Part shown: one piece after another, positions 7,211 to 13,420 of the stretch | Layout of the letters: each line of letters opens with the position of its first letter | Numbering within the stretch: the first letter of the stretch is position 1 | Assembly (NCBI GenBank): GCA_036510515.1 | Contig: DATCDS010000018.1 | Span: 1-20,186, forward strand | Origin: JALYSX01 sp036510515 | GTDB taxonomy: Bacteria; Vulcanimicrobiota; Vulcanimicrobiia; Vulcanimicrobiales; Vulcanimicrobiaceae | Direction: 5' to 3' | Length of the DNA: 20,186 nucleotides | Translations under genes and position numbers: made by a program | The notes under the pieces: generated by a model | Databases searched by the model: none | Told to the model about the DNA's origin: nothing | Seen by the model: the letters and a program-made list of their open reading frames with translations, nothing else

Positions 7211-8229
7211 ACGGCCCGCATACGATTGCGACGCTGGGCTCGCATTCGGCCTTGCAGATTCTCAAAGGCGCGCGTGACGAGGGCTTTCCGACGCTGGCGA
7301 TCACCGTGCCGCAGACCGAGCGCCTCTATCGGTCGTTCGCCTTCGTCGACGACGTGATCGTTTTGGAAAAGTATTCGGACTTTCCGCAGACGCTCGACGA
7401 GTTGGCGCGCCGCAAGGCGATCGTCGTGCCGCACGGCTCGTTCGTCGCCTACCTTTCGCTTGAGGAACACAAGCGCATGACCGTGCCGTACTTCGGCAAC
7501 AAGGCCGTACTGGATTGGGAAGCCAGCCGCGAGCTGCAGCGGGAATGGCTTACGCGTGCCGGCATCACGATGCCGCGGCAGTTCAAGACGCCCGACGAGA
7601 TCGACCGTCCGGTCATCGTCAAGCTCTACGGCGCGCAGGGAGGTAAGGGCTATATGTTCGTGCGCGATCCCAGCGATTTCGCGCAACGTACGGCACACTT
7701 GACCGAAGCGTACACGATTCAGGAGTATATTATCGGCGTGCCGCTCTACGTGCACTATTTCTACTCGCTCCTGGAGGACCGGCTCGAAATCATGTCGATG
7801 GACCGGCGTTACGAGACCAACGTCGATTCGTTGGGACGCATTCCCGCGGCGGCCCAGGAAGGCATGGATGTGAGTCCTTCCTACGTGGTGGTAGGCAACC
7901 AGCCCGTCAGCCTGCGCGAGTCGATGCTGGCCGAGGCGTATCGCATGGGCGAGGACGTCGTCAAGGTCAGCCGCGAGATCTGCGGCCCCAAAGGACTCTT
8001 CGGCGCGTTCTGCATCGAAACGATCATCACTCCCGACATGCAATTTTACGTGATGGAGATTAGCGCGCGTATCGTTGCGGGTACGAACCTTTTTATCGAC
8101 GGCTCGCCGTACTCATATCTGAACTACTCCGAACCGATGTCGACCGGCCGTCGCATCGCTAGAGAGATCAAGAACGCACTTCTTGGGAATAATCTCCGTT
8201 TAGTACTAGATGATACGAGCATTCTTTAA
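7207..8229 (+). CDS. purP: Formate-dependent FAICAR synthetase, archaeal-type PurP
   Basis: Makes FAICAR from AICAR, formate and ATP, replacing the 10-formyl-tetrahydrofolate-dependent transformylase half of bacterial PurH. The 340-residue length fits archaeal PurP (about 340-360). It begins with the family's ATLGSHSALQILKGARDEGF segment (residues 7-26). VPYFGNKAVLDWEASR (about 95-110) and the ATP-grasp strand VIVKLYGAQGGKGY follow. IQEYIIGVPLYVHYFYS, MSMDRRYETNVD, GRIPAAAQ, and the C-terminal EISARIVAGTN with DGSPYSYL are all as in archaeal enzymes. The start chosen is ATG 7207, which overlaps purS by four bases and directly precedes the family's usual N-terminus; a longer frame upstream overlaps purS and looks like read-through. 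Because this enzyme stops at FAICAR, an IMP cyclohydrolase (PurO or the PurH N-terminal half) is needed elsewhere. Confidence 0.93.
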   Translation: MNGPHTIATLGSHSALQILKGARDEGFPTLAITVPQTERLYRSFAFVDDVIVLEKYSDFPQTLDELARRKAIVVPHGSFVAYLSLEEHKRMTVPYFGNKAVLDWEASRELQREWLTRAGITMPRQFKTPDEIDRPVIVKLYGAQGGKGYMFVRDPSDFAQRTAHLTEAYTIQEYIIGVPLYVHYFYSLLEDRLEIMSMDRRYETNVDSLGRIPAAAQEGMDVSPSYVVVGNQPVSLRESMLAEAYRMGEDVVKVSREICGPKGLFGAFCIETIITPDMQFYVMEISARIVAGTNLFIDGSPYSYLNYSEPMSTGRRIAREIKNALLGNNLRLVLDDTSIL

Positions 8230-9364
8230 ACCATCGTTGGTTGTCCGAGCGGTTGCGGCCCTGTTGGCGCTCGCGCTCTGGACCGGCGTGCCGGCAAACG
8301 CCGCGCTGCTTGCCGATCCGACGGCGCTCTACGTCCAGATGCAAAAGGCCTACGCGCGCGGTTCGGCGCACGGCTGGGGTCTCGACGACCAGCTCGCCTA
8401 CTACGGCACGATCCTCAACGCCGGGCGCGCCTACTCGCTGCAGCACCCCGACGATCCGGCCTACGGGCAGTTAGCGAATTTGACCGTGCAGATCGGCGCG
8501 GCGCTCAACTACGACCCGCTGATCAATCACGACGGCGCCGACTGGTGGGTGCGCGAGGCAGCCGTGTACGTGCAGAAAAATGCGACCGACGAAACGATGG
8601 TGGCCGCCGCGAACCAGCTGCTCGCGCGCGTGAACTCCTACGACGATCCGGGAACGCTCGCGGCCTTCGCGGATCAGGATGCCAGCGCCAACCTCAAGAA
8701 CTATCCGCACGACGGGAACGCCCTGCTCGCACAAGTCGAAGCCGACTGGCGCGCCTACGTGCTCACCGGCAAAGCGGCCTGGAAAACCTTGGCGTTTTCG
8801 CGCGCCGAGCAGCCGCAATTCCCACTGGCCAATTTGCCCGGCAGCTGGGGACCGGCGTTTCTGCAGTCGGCCAAGTCCGAGGACGTCGCCCTATACGCGC
8901 GCGCGCTGAAGATTCCGACATTGAACGTGATCGCCAGGGTGACCGCGATGCCGCACGCAGTCTACATGGGCACGCTGGCTCCGGCCGACGAATACTTCGG
9001 GCCGCTCGGCATGTCGGTGCTGGGCATTCGCAATCAGATGAAGCACGTGAACTTCATGCTGAATTACAACTATGGGGATCGGGAGGCGACCGATGCGTTG
9101 CAGGTCGCGACGGCGATCGTCGACCTGCACAACGTGTACCCCCGCGACCGCGACCTTCCCCAGATGCTGTTCGATTGCTACACCACGCTCGAGCGCATGG
9201 ACACACCGGAGGTCCGCTCCACCGCCAACCAACTGAAATCGATGCTTCTGGTAGAATACCAAGACACGCCCCAAGCCCAAAAACTCACCCCGGTTAGGAG
9301 CGTTACGACACCGGCGTCAGGCTTACAAGCCGTTAAACGAACGTCACCGGTGCGACTGCGGTGA
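8210..9364 (+). CDS. Secreted protein of unknown function at end of purine operon
   Basis: I do not recognise this 384-residue protein. It starts with a clear Sec signal peptide: a basic start (MIRAFFKPSLVVR), a hydrophobic core (AVAALLALALW) and an alanine-rich cleavage region near NAALLA (about residue 31). The mature part is mostly helical in appearance, with repeated patterns such as 'AANQLLARVNSYDDPGTLAAF', and has no obvious catalytic motif or further membrane span. One cysteine (FDCY) is visible. The ATG lies 20 bases inside the end of purP, so it is co-transcribed with the purine genes and probably translationally coupled; no good Shine-Dalgarno sequence is visible. Its 3' end overlaps the permease gene on the opposite strand by 32 bases. 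The link between a secreted protein and cytoplasmic purine synthesis is unexplained and may be only transcriptional. Confidence 0.75.
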   Translation: MIRAFFKPSLVVRAVAALLALALWTGVPANAALLADPTALYVQMQKAYARGSAHGWGLDDQLAYYGTILNAGRAYSLQHPDDPAYGQLANLTVQIGAALNYDPLINHDGADWWVREAAVYVQKNATDETMVAAANQLLARVNSYDDPGTLAAFADQDASANLKNYPHDGNALLAQVEADWRAYVLTGKAAWKTLAFSRAEQPQFPLANLPGSWGPAFLQSAKSEDVALYARALKIPTLNVIARVTAMPHAVYMGTLAPADEYFGPLGMSVLGIRNQMKHVNFMLNYNYGDREATDALQVATAIVDLHNVYPRDRDLPQMLFDCYTTLERMDTPEVRSTANQLKSMLLVEYQDTPQAQKLTPVRSVTTPASGLQAVKRTSPVRLR

Positions 9365-10844
9365 TCGCGTCGTAGCGCTCTTGGGTGATTGCGGAGCGAT
9401 TGTGGCGCATCAGCAACGTATAGGCGATCAGGCCGCCGAGCAGGCTAAAAAGCCAGCCGCCGCTCCAGAGGAAGTGCAGGGCGGGCACGACCAAGCCGAT
9501 CGAAGCGACGATCCAACCGATGAAGAGCGAAGCAACCGCGCGAGCGTTGAATCCGCCGTAGTACGCGTATATTCCGTCGGGATTATAGAGTTGCGCGAGG
9601 TCGAGCCGGCGTTGGCGAACGATCCAATAATCGGCGATGGCGATCCCATCAAACGCGCCCAGCAGGGCGCCGTAGGCGCCCAGCCAGACGAAGATGTACG
9701 TGTGTGCCGAGGAGAGCTCGTACCATGGCTGCGTGACGAGTGCCAGAACGCCGGTCATGACCGCGCCGATCGAAAACGTGATGCGCGCGGGCCAGAGATT
9801 CTCGAAGGCACGCGCGGGTGCCATGACGTTTGCGCCCACGTTGATCGTCACGGAGGAGAGGATCACGATGATGCCGCCGACGACGATCACGATCGGCGGG
9901 AATTTTGCTATCACATCGACCGGATTCCAGAGCGCGGCTCCAAAAAGATTCTCGGTTGCCGCGGTGACGACGATGCCGATGAAGGAGAAGCCCGCCATCG
10001 CAAGCGGCATCGCCCAGACTTGACCGAGCATTTGGCTGCGTTGGCTGACGGCGTAGCGCGTGTAGTCGGGAATGTTTAAGGCCATCGTCGCCCAGAACGC
10101 AATCACACCGATGACCGATGCGAGGAAATTCATCCAAAAGAGATGACCGTGCACGGTAGCGGGCGTCGAGAGGATCGGCCCAAAACCGCCCTCGCTACGT
10201 AAGGCCCACACCAGCAGGCACAATGCCGCAACGGTAAGCGTCGGCGCCGCGATCTGCGCGAGCCGGCCGATCGCCTGGGGTCCGCGCATCGCAATCGCCA
10301 CGTTGATCGCCCAAAATATCGCGAACGCGATACCGAGCGCTTCGAGATGACTGCCCTGGCTAAAGGCCCGCCAAGACGGAACCACGGCGACTAGGATCCC
10401 GTCGAGCGCCTCTCCTCCGAACCACGAGTTGATGCCAAACCATCCTGCCGCGATGACGGCGCGAGCCAATGCGGGAACGTGCGCGCCGCGCGTTCCGAAC
10501 CAGAGCCGAGCGAATACCGGATAGGGAATCCCGAATTTTGTGCCGGCGTGGGAAACCAGCAAGATCGCAACCATGACCACCACACTGCCCAGCAGAATCG
10601 TCAGAACGGACTCCCACCAGTTCATGCCTAGCGCGATCATGCCGGACGCCAGCGAGTAGGTTGGCAGGCACAAGCACATCCCGATCCAGAGGGACGAAAA
10701 CTTGCTGCCGGGCCAGTTGTGCTCGGCGAGGGTGCACGGCCGCAGGTCGTCGTTCCACATCGACGGATGCTGGGCGGCCTGGGCGACGGCGGCGGGCGTT
10801 AGGACAACGATATCGCCGTGCTGTTCTTGAGTCGCAGCGTTCAT
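9333..10844 (-). CDS. NCS1-family cytosine/purine/uracil/hydantoin permease
   Basis: Integral inner-membrane, sodium- or proton-coupled importer of nucleobases or hydantoins (NCS1 family, LeuT fold; relatives Mhp1, PucI, CodB). The 503-residue protein has about 12 hydrophobic spans. It starts with the family's short cytoplasmic arm and NWPGSKFSSLWIGM. WFGINSWFGG (span 3) corresponds to the Mhp1 substrate-site stretch with its stacking tryptophan; where Mhp1 has a substrate-binding glutamine (WFGIQ) this one has asparagine. FWATMALNIPDYTR carries the second conserved tryptophan, and INVGANVMAP the later asparagine-rich region. GIAIADYWIV near the C-terminus is also typical. I chose ATG 10844; a GTG at 10904 would add 20 arginine-rich residues of no family likeness. 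It lies 1.6 kb downstream of the pyrimidine-degradation operon on the same strand but beyond its terminator. A nucleobase or hydantoin substrate is inference. Confidence 0.88.
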   Translation of the reverse strand: MNAATQEQHGDIVVLTPAAVAQAAQHPSMWNDDLRPCTLAEHNWPGSKFSSLWIGMCLCLPTYSLASGMIALGMNWWESVLTILLGSVVVMVAILLVSHAGTKFGIPYPVFARLWFGTRGAHVPALARAVIAAGWFGINSWFGGEALDGILVAVVPSWRAFSQGSHLEALGIAFAIFWAINVAIAMRGPQAIGRLAQIAAPTLTVAALCLLVWALRSEGGFGPILSTPATVHGHLFWMNFLASVIGVIAFWATMALNIPDYTRYAVSQRSQMLGQVWAMPLAMAGFSFIGIVVTAATENLFGAALWNPVDVIAKFPPIVIVVGGIIVILSSVTINVGANVMAPARAFENLWPARITFSIGAVMTGVLALVTQPWYELSSAHTYIFVWLGAYGALLGAFDGIAIADYWIVRQRRLDLAQLYNPDGIYAYYGGFNARAVASLFIGWIVASIGLVVPALHFLWSGGWLFSLLGGLIAYTLLMRHNRSAITQERYDAITAVAPVTFV

Positions 10845-10914
10845 CGTCGGCCTATTCGCAGGGAGCGAGCGCCAACCTGCGCCGCCCCTCTGGCGCCGGC
10901 GCACCGCGCTGTCA

Positions 10915-10920
10915 TATAAT
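10915..10920 (+). promoter_or_regulatory. Perfect -10 box upstream of antitoxin gene
   Basis: TATAAT stands alone in GC-rich sequence, with its last base seven bases before the CTG that begins the antitoxin reading frame. Transcription would therefore start at or next to that codon, giving a leaderless or nearly leaderless mRNA. I see no good -35 hexamer at the expected distance, so the promoter call is moderate. Confidence 0.45.
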
Positions 10921-10926
10921 CGGGAT

Positions 10927-11154
10927 CTGGAACGTATCGGAATACGGGAAGCTCGGGATCACCTTTCGACGTTGATCGAGCGGGTCCAGGGGGGCGAAGA
11001 AATTACGGTTACACGCAGCGGCGTGCCGGTGGCGCAGCTGGTCCCGCTACCCGCCCGCTCGAACCGGGCCGCTGCCATGCGACGGATTTTGGGCACGGGA
11101 ATTCGACTGGATGGTCTAACGGTTCGAGATCTCATCGAAGACGGGCGCCGGTAG
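10927..11154 (+). CDS. Orphan Phd/YefM (VapB-like) antitoxin, apparent CTG start
   Basis: Type II antitoxin of the Phd/YefM 'prevent-host-death' family: a small DNA-binding protein that neutralises a toxin (often a VapC PIN nuclease) and represses its own promoter. From CTG 10927 the frame reads ERIGIREARDHLSTLIERVQ, the typical family N-terminus. It continues with GGEEITVTRSGVPVAQLVP, the hallmark strand-turn-strand, and ends LDGLTVRDLIEDGRR, the toxin-binding tail. No ATG, GTG or TTG lies upstream in frame at a sensible distance. The first usual codon, TTG 10972, would remove the first strand and helix. CTG initiation is therefore the simplest reading, with 75 residues; a start-codon mutation making this a decaying gene is the alternative. 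Antitoxin genes of this type normally precede or overlap a toxin gene, but none follows: the next gene runs on the other strand ten bases away. Confidence 0.7.
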   Translation: MERIGIREARDHLSTLIERVQGGEEITVTRSGVPVAQLVPLPARSNRAAAMRRILGTGIRLDGLTVRDLIEDGRR

Positions 11155-11165
11155 CGCTCTTTGCT
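11143..11165 (+). terminator. Possible weak terminator at antitoxin end
   Basis: GGGCGC (11143-11148) and GCGCTC (11154-11159) pair with one G-T wobble around a five-base loop, followed by the T-rich TTTGCTATTT. The stem overlaps the antitoxin stop codon and lies between convergent genes. The stem is short and the T-run interrupted, so it is a weak candidate. Confidence 0.3.
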
Positions 11166-11514
11166 ATTTGCTTACGGTGACGGCCGTCGTGCCTGTGTTG
11201 TCCATTCTGTCGGCGAAGGAGATCTTGCATTCGCCGGGGTTCTTCGGATAGATGTCGATCGCCATCACGCCTCCGCCCGAACCCTCGGACGTGCCCGAGT
11301 ACGCCACGCGCAGGATGTCGTGCGCCGCGGCTGGTGAGGAGTAGCAGTTGTTTTGCGTCACGCGGACCTTCCCGCGCACGGAGAAGACGCTGATGCGCAC
11401 CATGTTGGTCTGCGTCATCTTCAGTTTGAAAGAGGCGGGCACGTCGATACCGCTGGCGGCGCCGGCGGCAATCGGAAGCAGCGCGAGGGCCGCAGCAAAT
11501 GCGAGCGGTTTCAT
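11164..11514 (-). CDS. Small secreted protein of unknown function
   Basis: I do not recognise the family. The 116-residue protein has a clear Sec signal peptide (MKPLAFAAALALLPIAAGAASG, cleavage expected around residue 20). The roughly 95-residue mature domain alternates strand-like segments (VRISVFSVRGKVRVTQ, ILRVAYSG, VMAIDIYP) and ends TTAVTVSK, suggesting a compact beta-sandwich. Two cysteines (NNCYS and ECKIS) could form one disulphide. Start ATG 11514 is preceded by AAGGAG at good spacing, which supports expression. It lies downstream of the HTH regulator on the same strand with an 84-base gap, so read-through from that unit is possible. Confidence 0.7.
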   Translation of the reverse strand: MKPLAFAAALALLPIAAGAASGIDVPASFKLKMTQTNMVRISVFSVRGKVRVTQNNCYSSPAAAHDILRVAYSGTSEGSGGGVMAIDIYPKNPGECKISFADRMDNTGTTAVTVSK

Positions 11515-11598
11515 AGTGGCTCCTTGGTAAAGCGAAGTGGTGAGCGTGTTCTCACAACGTTTGCTCCGACCCTGGAGTTCCCGTCGGCCAAATCGGGC

Positions 11599-11841
11599 TC
11601 AGTGTGACAGGTTGTGGTTTGCGTTCAAATCTGCTTCGTCGCGATCGTATTCGAGGAGCTCGCCGGGCGTGCACCCTAAGACGAGGCAGAGCTTTGATAG
11701 GGTGTCGAAGCGCATGCCGCGGACTTTGCCGGTGCGTAGCAGACTGAGTTGGGTTTCCGAGAGGCCGATCCGCTCGGCGACGTCTCGGGCGCGCAGCTTA
11801 CGCCGCGCCAACATAACGTCCAGCGTAACTCGAACCGGCAT
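11599..11841 (-). CDS. Small Cro/CI-type (YozG-like) HTH transcription regulator
   Basis: DNA-binding regulator of 80 residues consisting almost entirely of one five-helix XRE domain. The helix-turn-helix is at residues about 18-37 (ARDVAERIGLSETQLSLLRT), followed by FDTLSKLCLVLGCTPGELLEY, the standard dimerisation part. This is the short YozG-like form commonly paired with a DUF2975-type membrane protein. Its ATG overlaps the upstream membrane gene's TGA by one base, so the two are one unit. The likely target is the inverted repeat in the promoter of this unit (12331-12361); that link is inference from position. Confidence 0.88.
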   Translation of the reverse strand: MPVRVTLDVMLARRKLRARDVAERIGLSETQLSLLRTGKVRGMRFDTLSKLCLVLGCTPGELLEYDRDEADLNANHNLSH

Positions 11842-12302
11842 CAGACGAACTCGTCGAGCGCAGATTGAAGCTTCTGACCTTGGCGTGCTAGGAGATAGAG
11901 CACAAATCCGACTAGGGCGATGGTAACGGTCTCGACGTTGAGATCAAACTGGACGCCGGCCATTTCGGTGAAGCCGTTGCCGATCAGATAGAGCAGACTG
12001 GGCTGGACCACGATGGCGGCAAATGCTCCGGCCATGAGGTAGCCGCCGATTCCCTCGAGCGCTTTGATCAAGGAGGGGCCGAACGGTTCTCCCGCGCGCA
12101 AGCGGAACATCGCGTCCACCGCCGCGTTGAGCGCGAACCAAAAGAGCATCGGCGCCATCATGTGGGCCCAAAACGTGCGCTCATACGGGTCGTGACGCGG
12201 GCTGTGAAATCGGGTGGCCTCCTCCAGGACGAGGGCGGCTCCGAAGAGCCAAATGAGTATACGCGTCACACGGGCGCCGATGGTCGGAGCAGACTTCGCC
12301 AT
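11841..12302 (-). CDS. DUF2975-like four-span membrane protein paired with HTH regulator
   Basis: Membrane protein of 153 residues with about four hydrophobic spans: ILIWLFGAALVLEEA, MMAPMLFWFALNAAVDAMF, YLMAGAFAAIVVQPSLLYLIG, and VTIALVGFVLYLLA. Size, topology and the directly overlapping YozG-like HTH gene fit the DUF2975 family, whose biochemical role is not established; the family call rests mainly on context. ATG 12302 follows GGAG at short distance, and the gene has its own strong promoter. Such pairs resemble systems in which a membrane protein titrates or modulates a small repressor, but nothing in the sequence proves that here. Confidence 0.7.
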   Translation of the reverse strand: MAKSAPTIGARVTRILIWLFGAALVLEEATRFHSPRHDPYERTFWAHMMAPMLFWFALNAAVDAMFRLRAGEPFGPSLIKALEGIGGYLMAGAFAAIVVQPSLLYLIGNGFTEMAGVQFDLNVETVTIALVGFVLYLLARQGQKLQSALDEFV

Positions 12303-12330
12303 GAGGAACTCCGCTTAAAAGACTGAGTTA

Positions 12331-12361
12331 TTTACTTAAAACGTACTATAGTTTAAGTAAA
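12331..12361 (-). promoter_or_regulatory. Perfect inverted repeat, candidate operator of the HTH unit
   Basis: TTTACTTAAA (12331-12340) and TTTAAGTAAA (12352-12361) are exact reverse complements separated by 11 bases. The repeat is strikingly AT-rich in a GC-rich region. It brackets the -10 box: one arm lies in the promoter spacer and the other over the expected transcription start. Binding of a dimer would block RNA polymerase. The obvious candidate is the XRE regulator encoded in the same transcript. Confidence 0.75.
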
Positions 12362-12373
12362 ACACAGAGTCAA
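12345..12373 (-). promoter_or_regulatory. Sigma-70 promoter of membrane protein/HTH unit
   Basis: On the - strand, TTGACT (12373-12368) and TATAGT (12350-12345) are separated by exactly 17 bases. Each hexamer is one base from consensus. The expected start of transcription is near 12338, about 35 bases before the ATG at 12302. This is the clearest promoter in the window, and its -10 box lies between the arms of a perfect inverted repeat. Confidence 0.8.
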
Positions 12374-12480
12374 GCGTCTTGCTTGGCGTTCTGGCGGAAT
12401 TAAGAAGCCAAAGCCAGGCAGTGCGACCGCGGATAAACGTCGATGGGGTGGGGCTAGAGGCGTCCTTCGACAAGCAGGGG

Positions 12481-12512
12481 ATAAAAAGAGCCCGGCGCGT
12501 TAGCGCCGGGCT
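12481..12512 (-). terminator. Intrinsic terminator of pyrimidine-degradation operon
   Basis: On the - strand, a perfect ten-base GC-rich stem (AGCCCGGCGC with GCGCCGGGCT, 12489-12512) with a four-base loop is followed by CTTTTTAT. It begins seven bases after the stop codon of the beta-ureidopropionase gene and closes the five-gene operon. It also separates that operon from the downstream HTH unit and permease. Confidence 0.92.
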
Positions 12513-12518
12513 TCACTT

Positions 12519-13403
12519 TCAGAGTTCGACGAGGTCTTCGTAGGCTTCGGGGCGGCGGTCGCGATAGAACTGCCAGGTGTTGCGCGTTTCGCGAATGACG
12601 TCGCGATCCATCACGCTGATCACGACTTCGTCTTTGTCGCGGCTGCCGATCGAGACGATCTTGCCGCGCGGGTCGACGAGGTAGGACTGGCCGTAAAACT
12701 CGCCCATGTTCCACGGGGCCTCGGTACCGACGCGATTGATCGCGCCGACATAGTAGCCGTTGGCCGCGGCGTGCGCGGGCTGCTCGAGCTTCCAGAGGTA
12801 CTCCGAAAGGCCGGCGACGGTCGCCGACGGGTTGAAGACGATCTCGGCGCCGTTGAGGCCGAGCGCGCGCGCGCCTTCGGGAAAGTGACGGTCGTAGCAG
12901 ATGTAGACCCCGACGTTGGCAAAGCGCGTTTCGAAGACGGGAAAGCCTAAATTGCCGGGACGGAAGTAGTACTTCTCCCAGAAACCGCAGCCGGCCGGCC
13001 CGGCTTGCACCTGGGGAATGTGGTGCTTGCGGTATTTGCCCAGATACGCGCCGTCGGCGTCGATCACGGCCGCCGTGTTGTAATAGACGCCCGAAAACTC
13101 TTCCTCGTACATCGGCACGACCAAGACGATGCCCAGTTCTTTGGCGAGGTCTTGCATCAGCTTGGTGGTCGGGCCGTCGGGAATCTGCTCGGTCGAATCG
13201 TACCACTTTGGGGTCTGCTCGGTGCAGAAGTACGGGCCGTAGAAGATCTCTTGCAGACAGACGATCTGCGCGCCGCGTTGTTTGGCCTCGCGAATCAGCT
13301 TGACGTGCTTGTCGATGGCTGCCTTTTTGTGCACGTCGACCGGCTTGTCGCCGTGCGTGTCGTGGTGCGCTTGGATAAGCCCGATGGTAACTTTGCTGTC
13401 CAT
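12519..13403 (-). CDS. Beta-ureidopropionase (N-carbamoyl-beta-alanine amidohydrolase)
   Basis: Hydrolyses N-carbamoyl-beta-alanine or N-carbamoyl-beta-aminoisobutyrate to the beta-amino acid, CO2 and ammonia, the third step of reductive pyrimidine degradation. It is a nitrilase-superfamily enzyme with the full Glu-Lys-Cys triad: LQEIFYGPYFC (Glu near residue 52), LGKYRKHHIP (Lys near 123) and VYICYDRHFPEGAR (Cys near 167). FNPSATVAGLSEYLW and INRVGTE are the stretches shared with animal and plant beta-ureidopropionases. I chose ATG 13403 (294 residues), preceded by AAAGG; a TTG four codons upstream is possible. It is the last gene of the operon, 17 bases after dihydropyrimidinase. A related N-carbamoyl amino acid or N-carbamoylputrescine amidase is the alternative, but the neighbours favour this substrate. 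Confidence 0.88.
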   Translation of the reverse strand: MDSKVTIGLIQAHHDTHGDKPVDVHKKAAIDKHVKLIREAKQRGAQIVCLQEIFYGPYFCTEQTPKWYDSTEQIPDGPTTKLMQDLAKELGIVLVVPMYEEEFSGVYYNTAAVIDADGAYLGKYRKHHIPQVQAGPAGCGFWEKYYFRPGNLGFPVFETRFANVGVYICYDRHFPEGARALGLNGAEIVFNPSATVAGLSEYLWKLEQPAHAAANGYYVGAINRVGTEAPWNMGEFYGQSYLVDPRGKIVSIGSRDKDEVVISVMDRDVIRETRNTWQFYRDRRPEAYEDLVEL

Positions 13404-13420
13404 GATACCTTTCAAACCAC

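Noticed and set aside
6754..8043. A 429-codon open frame on the - strand opposite purS and purP
   Set aside because: PurP is unmistakable on the + strand; the antisense frame carries no motif.
12362..12480. Possible small RNA or regulatory element between the HTH promoter and the operon terminator
   Set aside because: I see only short imperfect inverted repeats, and no open frame or promoter pointing into it besides the one already listed.
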